Shown here: one piece after another, positions 19,022-27,295 of the stretch
How positions within the stretch are numbered: the first letter of the stretch is position 1
How the letters are laid out: the number at the start of each line of letters is the position of its first letter
Source: Marinoscillum sp. MHG1-6
GTDB taxonomy: Bacteria; Bacteroidota; Bacteroidia; Cytophagales; Cyclobacteriaceae
Assembly (NCBI RefSeq): GCF_024714475.1
Contig: NZ_JAMZMI010000006.1
Coordinates: 1-64,000, forward strand
Length of the DNA stretch: 64,000 nucleotides
Direction: 5' to 3'
Made by a program: the position numbers and the translations under genes
Notes under the pieces: model-generated
What the model was told of the DNA's origin: nothing
The model's database searches: none
Seen by the model: the letters and a program-made list of their open reading frames with translations, nothing else

Positions 19022-21229
19022 TTAACTATCTCGGGATATAGAAACAACCCCCTGCACAGCTTCCAGGTTTCTAATCAAAATATCCAGGTGTTTGGTATCA
19101 TTAACATAAAGCCCGATCTCCCCTTCAAAAATTCCCCCTTCAGTGTTAATGGTTAATGATCTCATGTTGACTTTAAGTTCACTTGATATGATCCGTGAAA
19201 TATCATTGATGAGTCCCATTCGATCCGTTCCAATGATCTTCAAGTTGGCCAGGAAGGAGTCGTCCTGACTTGAAGTCCACCTCGCTTTAACAACCCTGTA
19301 GCCATAATTAGAAAGCAATTCCGCTGCATTGGGACAATTAGTGCGATGTATTTTTATGCCTTCATTAACAGTTACAAAGCCAAAAACATCATCACCAGGG
19401 ATAGGATTACAACATTTTGCAAATTTGTAATCTACTACATCCATGTCCTCACCTATCAGTAAGAGATCACTATCCTCTTTTCGAACCTGCTTTATTTGTT
19501 GCTTAAAGGATTCGGTATTGGATACTCGACCAACTCTTCTAACAGATTCCGACTTATTGTCATTAAACTTCTTGATCTCACTATGATCAATTTTGCCTTT
19601 CCCTATCAGATAAAACAGGTCAGTCGGTGTTTTGACCTCAAAAAATGCCGCCATTTGGTCTATGACTTCCTGAGTATAGTCAAGTTTTAGCTGTTTCAAT
19701 TTTCTTTGGACAATCTCACGGCCATCAGCAGCATATTTTTTCTTCTCCTCCTTTAGGGAGTCTTTAATATTGGACTTGGCTTTGGATGTAACCACATATT
19801 TGAGCCAGTCCTCTTTGGGCCGTTGTTTTTTTGACGTCAGAATTTCGACCTGGTCACCATTTCTTAATTGATAGTTTAATGGCACCAACTTCTGATTCAC
19901 CTTCGCTCCTAAACAACGCGATCCTATTTCTGAGTGTATGTCAAACGCAAAATCAAGGGCGGTAGCACCATTTGGCAGGGTTACCAAATCACCCTTGGGT
20001 GTAAAAGCAAAGACCTCTTCCTGAAACAGATTTGACCTAAAATCATCAACAAACTCAATTGCTGAGGTATCATTCTGCTCCAAAATATCGCGAACCTTAG
20101 AAATCCACATCTCGAGGCCCTGATCATTAGCACCGTCTTTACTCTCCTTATATTTCCAATGAGCTGCGTAACCCTTTTCGGCTATGTCGTCCATTCTTCT
20201 ACTTCGAATTTGAACTTCGACCCATTGTCCCTTATCACTCATTACTGTCGTGTGCAAAGACTCGTATCCATTAGACTTGGGAATACTGATCCAATCCCTT
20301 AACCGATCAGGGTTAGGTTGATAATAGTCGGTAACTATAGAATATACCTGCCAACAGGCCGCTTTTTCATTTTCAAGGTCAGTATCAATAATTATTCGAA
20401 TAGCAAACAGGTCGTAGACCTCTTCAAACGGCACATTCTGCTTTCTCATCTTATTGAGAATAGAATGGATTGATTTAGGACGGCCTTTTATCTCACAAGT
20501 GAAACTATTCATATCCAGTTCATCCTTGATCGGCTTCATAAAGCTTCGGATGAATTTATTCCTCGCCGCCTTTGTGGCATTGATCTTATTAGCTATATGA
20601 CTATAGGTCTCACGATCCGTATACTTCAGGTATAAATCCTCCAGCTCAGACTTAATCGCATAAAGGCCAAGCCTGTGCGCCAGTGGAGCATATATATATA
20701 TGGTCTCATTAGCAATCTTCAGCTGCTTGTCCCGGGGCATACTCCCCAGTGTCCTCATATTATGAAGTCTATCCGCCAGCTTAATCAAAATCACCCTAAC
20801 ATCTTCTGATAGGGTGAGTAACATTTTTCGAAAATTCTCCGCTTGCTGAGAGCTTCCCTGATCAAATACTCCTGATATCTTCGTCAGGCCATCAATAATT
20901 CTAGAAACCTTCCGCCCAAACAGCCGCTCAATATCACCAAGGGTCATATCAGTATCCTCTACTACATCATGGAGCAATGCCGCCACAATAGAAGTTGTAC
21001 CCAGACCAATTTCTGAAACACAAATTTGAGCTACCTCAATGGGGTGAAAAATGTATGGTTCACCGGATTTACGGCGCATATCTTTATGCGCTTCAGCTGA
21101 TATTGTAAATGCCTTTTTGATGATCGGCGCGTCACCCTTTTTAAGGATTGGTTTGGCGTGCCTGAGCAATCGTCTATAGCGTCTTAGGATTTCCTTTCTC
21201 TCTTCTTCCAGGTCTACATTTAAAATCAT
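19022..21229 (-). CDS. spoT: RelA/SpoT family (p)ppGpp synthetase/hydrolase
   Basis: 735 aa, the usual length of a long RSH enzyme. The order is an HD hydrolase domain (about 40-190, with HDVVED at 87-92), a synthetase domain (about 235-350, with the S-N-G-Y-E-S-L-H-T and E-V-Q-I-R-S blocks), a TGS domain (about 395-455) and a C-terminal ACT domain. It makes and breaks the stringent-response alarmone in the cytoplasm. The intact HD motif supports a bifunctional (Rel/SpoT) type. It is divergent from tRNA-Leu. Confidence 0.95.
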   Translation of the reverse strand: MILNVDLEEERKEILRRYRRLLRHAKPILKKGDAPIIKKAFTISAEAHKDMRRKSGEPYIFHPIEVAQICVSEIGLGTTSIVAALLHDVVEDTDMTLGDIERLFGRKVSRIIDGLTKISGVFDQGSSQQAENFRKMLLTLSEDVRVILIKLADRLHNMRTLGSMPRDKQLKIANETIYIYAPLAHRLGLYAIKSELEDLYLKYTDRETYSHIANKINATKAARNKFIRSFMKPIKDELDMNSFTCEIKGRPKSIHSILNKMRKQNVPFEEVYDLFAIRIIIDTDLENEKAACWQVYSIVTDYYQPNPDRLRDWISIPKSNGYESLHTTVMSDKGQWVEVQIRSRRMDDIAEKGYAAHWKYKESKDGANDQGLEMWISKVRDILEQNDTSAIEFVDDFRSNLFQEEVFAFTPKGDLVTLPNGATALDFAFDIHSEIGSRCLGAKVNQKLVPLNYQLRNGDQVEILTSKKQRPKEDWLKYVVTSKAKSNIKDSLKEEKKKYAADGREIVQRKLKQLKLDYTQEVIDQMAAFFEVKTPTDLFYLIGKGKIDHSEIKKFNDNKSESVRRVGRVSNTESFKQQIKQVRKEDSDLLLIGEDMDVVDYKFAKCCNPIPGDDVFGFVTVNEGIKIHRTNCPNAAELLSNYGYRVVKARWTSSQDDSFLANLKIIGTDRMGLINDISRIISSELKVNMRSLTINTEGGIFEGEIGLYVNDTKHLDILIRNLEAVQGVVSISRDS

Positions 21230-21250
21230 AAAATAAAATTAATCACACTA

Positions 21251-21280
21251 TTGATGATTATAAAATTCCGTATATCTTTG
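21251..21280 (+). promoter_or_regulatory. Promoter for tRNA-Leu and probably tig
   Basis: TTG at 21251-21253 and TATCTTTG at 21273-21280 are separated by 19 bp, matching the Bacteroidota TTG-N19-TAnnTTTG promoter. The predicted start lies a few bases before the tRNA at 21293. No terminator is visible between the tRNA and tig. Confidence 0.72.
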
Positions 21281-21292
21281 CACTCCATTTCA

Positions 21293-21377
21293 GCGGATGT
21301 GGCGAAATTGGTAGACGCACTAGACTTAGGATCTAGCGCCGCGAGGCATGGGGGTTCGAGTCCCTCCATCCGCACCA
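21293..21377 (+). tRNA. tRNA-Leu (anticodon UAG)
   Basis: The acceptor stem GCGGATG pairs with CATCCGC, followed by discriminator A and an encoded CCA at 21375-21377. The anticodon stem CTAGA/TCTAG (21320-21324 with 21332-21336) encloses the loop CTTAGGA, giving anticodon TAG at 21327-21329, which reads CUA. A long variable arm and the GGTTCGAGTCC T-arm fit a class II leucine tRNA. Confidence 0.97.
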
Positions 21378-21479
21378 AGCAACCCTCTTTTCATTTTCCT
21401 GCCTCGGTTAACATCGGGTAATGGGACGGGAAAGAGGGTTTTTGATTTATGCAAATTACACACTTTAATACTCACTGAT

Positions 21480-22802
21480 TTGGAAATCACACTTGACAAA
21501 AAGGACCAGACACAAGCCTCAATTAAAATTAGTTTAAAGGAGGGGGATTATCAACCTGCTGTCACACAAAAGATCAAGGAATACAGCAAAAAGGCTGCAA
21601 TAAAGGGCTTCAGACCCGGTAAAGTCCCTTTCGGACTTGTGAAAAAAATGTACGGTAAGTCCATTCTTGCAGAGGAATTGAACAAAATTCTTTCCGATCA
21701 ACTAAACAAATACATTCGAGAAAGTGATCTTCAAATTTTGGGAGAACCAATGCCAAAAGAAGATTCATTCGAAAGTCTGGACTTTGAAAACCCTCAGGAT
21801 TTTGAATTTGAATACGAAGTTGGCTTTGCTAAGGAGTTTGATCTTCCGGTCGATAGCAAATTCAAAATCGAAAAGAATACGATTAAAGTAGATAAAAAGG
21901 TTATCGACGAAACCATCGAAAACCTTCAAAAGCAATTCGGTGAAATTTCCAACCCGGAAACAGCTGTTGCTGGTGATACGCTTCATGGAACAATTATTTC
22001 AGAGGCCAACGATATCAACAAAGAGATTGCTATCGACCTAACTGAAACTGAGTCTGCAATCACTAAAAAACTTATTGCTTTAAAGCTGGAAGACAGTTTG
22101 GATTTTGATCCAAAGATACTTTACAAAGACAGCCACAAGCTTCACCATCAACTTGACATTTCGCACGATTCATTTGATGAGTTAAAAGCCAAATTAACTT
22201 TTACACTCAAAGCTATCAATCACACCACTCCTGCCGAAGTCAACCAGGAACTTTTTGACAAGACTTTCGGTGAAGGAAATGTTAAAGATGAAGCAGAATT
22301 TAAGGAGAAGGTAAAAGAGGCTATCAGCGCAAATTACAAAAACGAGGAAGAGCACTTCTTCATTCATAAATTGCGAGAAGCACTAGTAGAGAAGGCTAAA
22401 ATTGAACTCCCTGATGAGTTTTTGAAAGATTGGTTAATGAAAACCAACAAAAACATCACTCCTGAGGTTCTTGAGCAAGAATACGATGCGTATGCTGCTG
22501 AGCTAAAATGGTCTTTGATCAGAAATAAAATAGCTAAAGAGCAAGAGCTTAATGCTGCTCCAAACGAAATTCAGGACGAAGCCAAAAATATGATCCGTTC
22601 ACAATTCGGACAGGCGGGCTTAATTGGTCAGCTAGATGATCAGCTTGACACCTTTGCAAACAACTACCTTCAGGGAGAAAATGGTGAGAACTATATGAAG
22701 GTTCACAACCAGGTACTTTCAACCAAGGTATTTGATTACATTAAATCGCAGATTACTATCAAGGAAAAGGCGGTCAGTGTAGACGATTTTAGAAAACTTT
22801 AA
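21480..22802 (+). CDS. tig: Trigger factor, ribosome-bound chaperone
   Basis: 440 aa from a TTG start at 21480. It binds the ribosome exit site and nascent chains. The family N-terminus in Bacteroidota begins M-E-I-T-L-D-K, which matches exactly from this TTG. The open frame extends upstream to an ATG at 21348, but that lies inside tRNA-Leu and encodes no recognisable protein. The ribosome-binding signature GFRPGKVPFGLVKKMYG sits at about residues 39-55. It is followed by a strong terminator and then clpP-clpX, a common tig-clpP-clpX order. Confidence 0.94.
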   Translation: MEITLDKKDQTQASIKISLKEGDYQPAVTQKIKEYSKKAAIKGFRPGKVPFGLVKKMYGKSILAEELNKILSDQLNKYIRESDLQILGEPMPKEDSFESLDFENPQDFEFEYEVGFAKEFDLPVDSKFKIEKNTIKVDKKVIDETIENLQKQFGEISNPETAVAGDTLHGTIISEANDINKEIAIDLTETESAITKKLIALKLEDSLDFDPKILYKDSHKLHHQLDISHDSFDELKAKLTFTLKAINHTTPAEVNQELFDKTFGEGNVKDEAEFKEKVKEAISANYKNEEEHFFIHKLREALVEKAKIELPDEFLKDWLMKTNKNITPEVLEQEYDAYAAELKWSLIRNKIAKEQELNAAPNEIQDEAKNMIRSQFGQAGLIGQLDDQLDTFANNYLQGENGENYMKVHNQVLSTKVFDYIKSQITIKEKAVSVDDFRKL

Positions 22803-22833
22803 CGAACTTTCGTTCGAGAAAAAAAGTTTATTT

Positions 22834-22865
22834 AAAGTCCTTACAATAAGATAAGGACTTTTTTA
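22834..22865 (+). terminator. Intrinsic terminator after tig
   Basis: A perfect 10-bp stem (AAAGTCCTTA at 22834-22843 with TAAGGACTTT at 22852-22861) with an 8-nt loop is followed by a T-run. It lies about 30 nt after the tig stop and separates tig from clpP. Confidence 0.85.
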
Positions 22866-22893
22866 TTTTGTACGAGTTAAGTTATATTGAAAC

Positions 22894-23571
22894 ATGATCA
22901 ATACAGAAGAGTTTAGGAAATTTGCGGTAAAAGGGCAAGGAGTGAATGGTTTGACGTTCGACTCCTACGTAGAAAGGGTTAACAACATGACCCGCGCCGT
23001 TATTGAGGAGAGACCAACAAACTTCCGAGAAATTGATGTTTTTTCCAGATTAATAATGGACCGCATTATTTTTCTAGGCATGCAAGTGGAGGAAAACATC
23101 GCCAACATTATCACTGCACAATTGTTATTCCTGGAGTCTGTTGACTCAAAGAAGGATATTATGTTGTATATTAATAGTCCGGGAGGATCTGTTTATGCAG
23201 GTTTAGGAATGTATGACACGATGCAATTTGTTGGTCCGGATGTGGCAACCATCTGTACCGGAATGGCCGCATCTATGGGCGCTGTATTGATGGCCGGAGG
23301 AGCAAAAGGTAAGAGATCTGCACTTCCTCATGCCAGAATCATGATTCACCAGCCTTCTGGTGGTATGCAGGGTCAGTCCAGAGACATGGAAATTACCCTG
23401 AAGCAAATGCAGGAATTAAGAAAAGACCTTTATAACATTCTGGCAAGTCATACCGGGAAGACCTATGAGGAGATCGAGAATGACTCCGACAGAGATTATT
23501 GGATGAGAGCGGGCGAAGCAAAGAAATACGGTCTTATCGATGAGGTATTAGAGAAAAATCCGAAAGGCTAA
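22894..23571 (+). CDS. clpP: ATP-dependent Clp protease proteolytic subunit
   Basis: 225 aa. The serine-protease triad is intact: Ser127 in GMAASMG, His152 in MIHQPSGG and Asp201. It forms the barrel that degrades proteins fed by ClpX. The N-terminus carries an extra 30 or so residues before the core, which could be a propeptide. The stop overlaps the clpX start by 1 nt (TAATG), so the two are translationally coupled and expressed together. Confidence 0.97.
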   Translation: MINTEEFRKFAVKGQGVNGLTFDSYVERVNNMTRAVIEERPTNFREIDVFSRLIMDRIIFLGMQVEENIANIITAQLLFLESVDSKKDIMLYINSPGGSVYAGLGMYDTMQFVGPDVATICTGMAASMGAVLMAGGAKGKRSALPHARIMIHQPSGGMQGQSRDMEITLKQMQELRKDLYNILASHTGKTYEEIENDSDRDYWMRAGEAKKYGLIDEVLEKNPKG

Positions 23572-24800
23572 TGGCACAAGTAACTTGTAGCTTTTGTGGG
23601 AGAAATAAGAAAGACGTGGATCTGATGATTTCAGGGATTCATGCTCACATTTGTGATAAATGTATCTCGCAGGCTCAACAAATACTCAGTGAAGAGTTAA
23701 AGACAAAGAGTCCATCCGAATCACCAAAATTCAACCTTATCAAGCCTGCTGACATGAAGCAGCACTTAGATGAGTTTGTCATTGGACAGGATGAGGCCAA
23801 AAAATACATTTCTGTAGCGGTTTATAATCACTACAAGCGGCTCATGCAGCAAGAAAATAAGGATGATGTGGTGATCGAAAAGTCAAACATCATTATGGTT
23901 GGCCAGACTGGTACTGGTAAGACCTATCTTGCAAGAACACTAGCCAAAATCCTTCAGGTACCATTTTGTATCGCTGACGCTACTGTTCTTACAGAAGCTG
24001 GATATGTTGGAGAAGATGTTGAAAGTATCCTTACAAGACTGCTTCAGGCGGCTAACTATGAAGTTGAAGCGGCTGAACGTGGCATCGTATACATTGACGA
24101 GCTGGATAAAATCGCCAGAAAATCTGACAACCCTTCCATCACAAGAGATGTAAGTGGTGAAGGTGTTCAACAGGCATTACTCAAATTACTGGAAGGAACA
24201 TCGGTAAATGTGCCACCACAAGGTGGGCGTAAGCACCCGGATCAAAAAATGATTTCGGTGAACACTGAAAACATATTATTCATCTGTGGTGGGGCCTTTG
24301 ATGGAATAGAACGTCACATAGCAAATCGTTTGAATACCCGACCAATCGGATTTTCAAGTAAGGATGATTTTGAATTAGGAACAATTGACAAGCAAAACCT
24401 ACTTCAATATGTTACGGCTATTGATTTGAAGAGCTTTGGCCTGATTCCGGAATTAATTGGTAGACTGCCGGTACTTACTCATTTAGACCCACTGAATGAG
24501 GAAACGCTCAAAATGATCCTAACGGAACCAAAGAATGCGTTAATCAAACAGTACGAGCGTTTATTCGATATGGAAGGCGTGCAGCTGGCATTTTCTCAGG
24601 GCGCTCTTGATTATATTGTTAAGAAAGCGTTGGAATATAAACTAGGTGCCAGAGGGCTAAGATCTATTTGCGAAGCAATTATTACAGACGCTATGTTTGA
24701 AATCCCTTCTTCGAAGGACATTAAAGAAATAGAAATAACTAAAGAGTATGCGGCTGAGAAATTCGAGAAATCGAAATTCAATAAGCTAAGGGCGGCATAA
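23571..24800 (+). CDS. clpX: ATP-dependent Clp protease ATP-binding subunit ClpX
   Basis: 409 aa. An N-terminal zinc finger uses Cys6, Cys9, Cys28 and Cys31. The AAA+ core has Walker A GQTGTGKT at 111-118, Walker B with DELD at 176-179, and the sensor-2 GARGLRS region. The IGF loop that docks on ClpP is present at 259-261. It unfolds tagged substrates and passes them to ClpP. The gene ends 5 bp from the convergent PTPS-family gene. Confidence 0.98.
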   Translation: MAQVTCSFCGRNKKDVDLMISGIHAHICDKCISQAQQILSEELKTKSPSESPKFNLIKPADMKQHLDEFVIGQDEAKKYISVAVYNHYKRLMQQENKDDVVIEKSNIIMVGQTGTGKTYLARTLAKILQVPFCIADATVLTEAGYVGEDVESILTRLLQAANYEVEAAERGIVYIDELDKIARKSDNPSITRDVSGEGVQQALLKLLEGTSVNVPPQGGRKHPDQKMISVNTENILFICGGAFDGIERHIANRLNTRPIGFSSKDDFELGTIDKQNLLQYVTAIDLKSFGLIPELIGRLPVLTHLDPLNEETLKMILTEPKNALIKQYERLFDMEGVQLAFSQGALDYIVKKALEYKLGARGLRSICEAIITDAMFEIPSSKDIKEIEITKEYAAEKFEKSKFNKLRAA

Positions 24801-24805
24801 GCCAA

Positions 24806-25222
24806 TCAACCAAAATACTCAACGTAATTACGGGGGGTCTCGTAGAGCTTTAGAGAATGAAGTTCGCAGAGACTCCCTAATTTTTTTACACGAGGCTCTA
24901 ATATCTTCCAAAACTCCATCACCAGGTTCTCGCAACTGGCCATCTTACCCTCCATAAAATCCACATCCATATTAAGGTTTCGATGATCGACCTTATCAAT
25001 GATCTCAGATTTTATCAGTAGACTCAATTTCTTTAAGTCCACGACAAATCCCGTATCAGGATCCGGATTCCCTTTAACTGTCACAATCAACTCAAAGTTG
25101 TGACCATGCCAGTTGTGATTAGCGCATGGCCCAAAAACTTCACGATTCTTCTCCTCACTCCATTTGGGATTGTACAACTTATGAGCTGCGTTAAAATGTT
25201 CTTTTCTGCTAACAAAAATCAT
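24806..25222 (-). CDS. 6-pyruvoyl-tetrahydropterin / 6-carboxy-tetrahydropterin synthase family
   Basis: 138 aa. Zinc ligands His14, His39 and His41 and the catalytic-type Cys33 are present. The spacing is C-x5-H-G-H, as in animal PTPS and the bacterial group sometimes called PTPS-II, rather than the C-x3-H-G-H of typical QueD. It converts dihydroneopterin triphosphate either to 6-carboxytetrahydropterin (queuosine route) or to 6-pyruvoyl-tetrahydropterin (biopterin route). queE lies about 12 kb away in this window, which is compatible with the queuosine route but does not prove it. Alone on its strand, convergent with clpX. Confidence 0.85.
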   Translation of the reverse strand: MIFVSRKEHFNAAHKLYNPKWSEEKNREVFGPCANHNWHGHNFELIVTVKGNPDPDTGFVVDLKKLSLLIKSEIIDKVDHRNLNMDVDFMEGKMASCENLVMEFWKILEPRVKKLGSLCELHSLKLYETPRNYVEYFG

Positions 25223-25536
25223 GGTCTACTTTAAACCGCAAAAGTAGGGAAGCTAGCACTCTTTATCAGGTATTGACACAAAAAAGAGCCGACGCACAAA
25301 AAAATCCTGTTTTTGAAAATCAATAGAACTTGGAACCTCTAACCCTATAAAACAAATATCCTTCTGATGAACTCACAATATGGAACAGGCCTCCAAACTT
25401 TTATGTTAAAATAACTGAGCGATCAACTTTGTTACATATGTCGTGATGCTTTCAAAAATTAGCGATACGCTAACTGAAGATGGATTTATTTAACAAAATC
25501 AACTAACTTTTAGTATCTAATTCAAAATGCTGCAAT
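25223..25536. promoter_or_regulatory. Divergent intergenic region, 314 bp
   Basis: This gap lies between the minus-strand PTPS gene and the plus-strand DUF4136 gene. On the minus strand TACTTTTG at 25239-25246 is an exact TAnnTTTG match, giving the PTPS gene a leader of roughly 12 nt. No clear plus-strand promoter, hairpin or open frame was seen in the rest. Confidence 0.4.
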
Positions 25537-26196
25537 ATGAAAAACGTTTCCTTAATAGCATTTTTAGTACTTCTTTCCAGTTGCTTTTCCATGAAAGACT
25601 ATGTCCTGGACTCCGATTATAGTTACAGGGGAAGATTCAATAAGTACCGCACATTCAATTTCATGGATGATGAAAATACCGACGCGAGCTCATCCAATAA
25701 TGAAGTAGTTCAGAAAGCCATAAAGTCGCGATTATCATCAATGGGCTATTCTCAGCAGGATGATAAGCCAGACCTGCTCATCACCTACAGGTTTTACTAC
25801 AATGATGTATCATTCCTTTGCTATGATCAGCCTGAATTCAACTCCTGGGTTAAAAACAACCTGGGAGGCGTTGAGTTTGAAAAGAAGAAATATGATAGCG
25901 CGAGCTTTTATCCAGTTTATAACCTAGAAGAAGAAAGCATTGAGGTAGACGAAGATGGAAATTCCTATGTGGTTACCTCCACCGGCGAATACATTCCCAT
26001 CAAACAGGAGATGCTGGAAGGCATGATATATTTGACCTTTTTCGATGCAAAAAAGAACAACACCGTTTGGAGCGGATACATGTCAGGGGTATTCCAGGAC
26101 AATAAAATGGAGAATGAAAGGTTCCTTAGGGCTTCAGTAGGTAAAATTCTGGACGATTATAAAGTTCTGGCAAGAGGTTTTAAATATTACAATTGA
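25537..26196 (+). CDS. DUF4136-like lipoprotein
   Basis: 219 aa with a signal peptide and lipobox ending at Cys16 (LLSSC). The body fits the DUF4136 pattern: an opening Y-R-T-F-N-F block, an N-x-x-V-Q-K-A-I-K-S-R-L-x-x-x-G-Y motif, then D-L-L-I-T-Y and a late L-T-F-F-D-A-K-x-N-x-x-V-W-S-G block. Function of the family is unknown; members are cell-envelope lipoproteins. An acidic insertion of about 20 residues sits before the conserved tail. No operon partner is evident. Confidence 0.75.
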   Translation: MKNVSLIAFLVLLSSCFSMKDYVLDSDYSYRGRFNKYRTFNFMDDENTDASSSNNEVVQKAIKSRLSSMGYSQQDDKPDLLITYRFYYNDVSFLCYDQPEFNSWVKNNLGGVEFEKKKYDSASFYPVYNLEEESIEVDEDGNSYVVTSTGEYIPIKQEMLEGMIYLTFFDAKKNNTVWSGYMSGVFQDNKMENERFLRASVGKILDDYKVLARGFKYYN

Positions 26197-26208
26197 CCCA
26201 AATTCGGT

Positions 26209-27291
26209 CTACCACCAGAAAGGTTTCTCGTTGACAGGCTCACCACGGCTGTACTCCATACAATCGTAACACTGGGGAGAAGGTTCCTGCTCATGTGCAG
26301 TACAATCCTCCAGGGTAGTTGACGGAACAAAATAGGATAGATCATTATCCGTAAGATACCAACGCTGTGCCTGCTCTCTAACCACTCCGAAATAACCCAA
26401 AACCTTTTTTTCAGAATCACTTTCGTGGTAAATATTTGATTGAGGATTATATGGCGGCTCTTCAAACAAACCCTCCCTGGAAGCCAGGAGTTGCAAATCC
26501 TTTAAATAAAAAAAATACCCTTTATTAAGGAGGTATTGTTTCACTAACACTGTCAACTCTTCATAAACACGTTCATTACGGATCGTTTGAACCTGAAATA
26601 GCTTTTGTGGGTATCCTCCATTTTTATCAAGCTTTAATGTATAATCTCGCAAATACAGGGGTTCATTTACCCAACAAATAATTGATCCCTGCCTGCTGGC
26701 AAGAGGTGCCCTATACACCCAATGTGCATCGTAATCCCACATATAATATCTTGTATCTATCCCATTAGATGGTACATCCACGTAAATTGATACAGCTTCA
26801 ACGGTTTCTAATTCAGGTTCACCCGCTTTGTATACGAGAACTTTCATTTGGTCCTCTTCAAAATAAACCGATTTCATGGGTTCAGTCTTGTCCGGGAGTT
26901 CCTCCCACCTAGAATGATAAATATCCTGACCATCCTCAATCGTCAATCTATAAGACCTCCCTTCCATAATTTTAAAATCCGGATCAAGAATTACGTATTC
27001 CCCATCACCCATTTCATCATAGATCATCTTCCCTCCCTGATCATCTTCGATAAAAACATTAGCTCCTGTCAAAGTTTTATCTCGAACATTAGATGGCTTA
27101 TTGCTGAAACCCAAACTCACTATAAAAAGCCGACCTTCGGAAGGGTAATTCAGCGTTTCATTAAAACTGACATTTGAAACCCGGGCGTCTACGACCAGAT
27201 AAGTCACCTCCTGCTCCAGCTCAAACTGATAGGGCTCAATGCAAGAAGTAACCTGAACTATTAGTAGTATTAAGAATACTCCCCTTTGCAT
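26209..27291 (-). CDS. DUF4249 family lipoprotein, partner of TonB receptor
   Basis: About 360 aa from the ATG at 27291, giving a signal peptide with lipobox Cys17 (VQVTSC). A longer frame reaches 27411 but overlaps the upstream receptor by 116 nt and lacks a leading signal. The Y-L-V-V-D-A-R-V-S-N opening and the C-terminal cysteine-rich Y-D-C-M-E region fit DUF4249. Family members are usually encoded right after a TonB-dependent receptor, as here (4-nt gap), and may play a SusD-like role. Ligand unknown. Confidence 0.78.
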   Translation of the reverse strand: MQRGVFLILLIVQVTSCIEPYQFELEQEVTYLVVDARVSNVSFNETLNYPSEGRLFIVSLGFSNKPSNVRDKTLTGANVFIEDDQGGKMIYDEMGDGEYVILDPDFKIMEGRSYRLTIEDGQDIYHSRWEELPDKTEPMKSVYFEEDQMKVLVYKAGEPELETVEAVSIYVDVPSNGIDTRYYMWDYDAHWVYRAPLASRQGSIICWVNEPLYLRDYTLKLDKNGGYPQKLFQVQTIRNERVYEELTVLVKQYLLNKGYFFYLKDLQLLASREGLFEEPPYNPQSNIYHESDSEKKVLGYFGVVREQAQRWYLTDNDLSYFVPSTTLEDCTAHEQEPSPQCYDCMEYSRGEPVNEKPFWW

Positions 27292-27295
27292 TTTC

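Noticed and set aside
19496-19690. Short plus-strand frame inside spoT
   Set aside because: Antisense to a well-supported enzyme, with no recognisable protein features.
21348-21479. Upstream in-frame extension of tig beginning at an ATG
   Set aside because: It starts inside tRNA-Leu, and the known trigger-factor N-terminus begins at TTG 21480.
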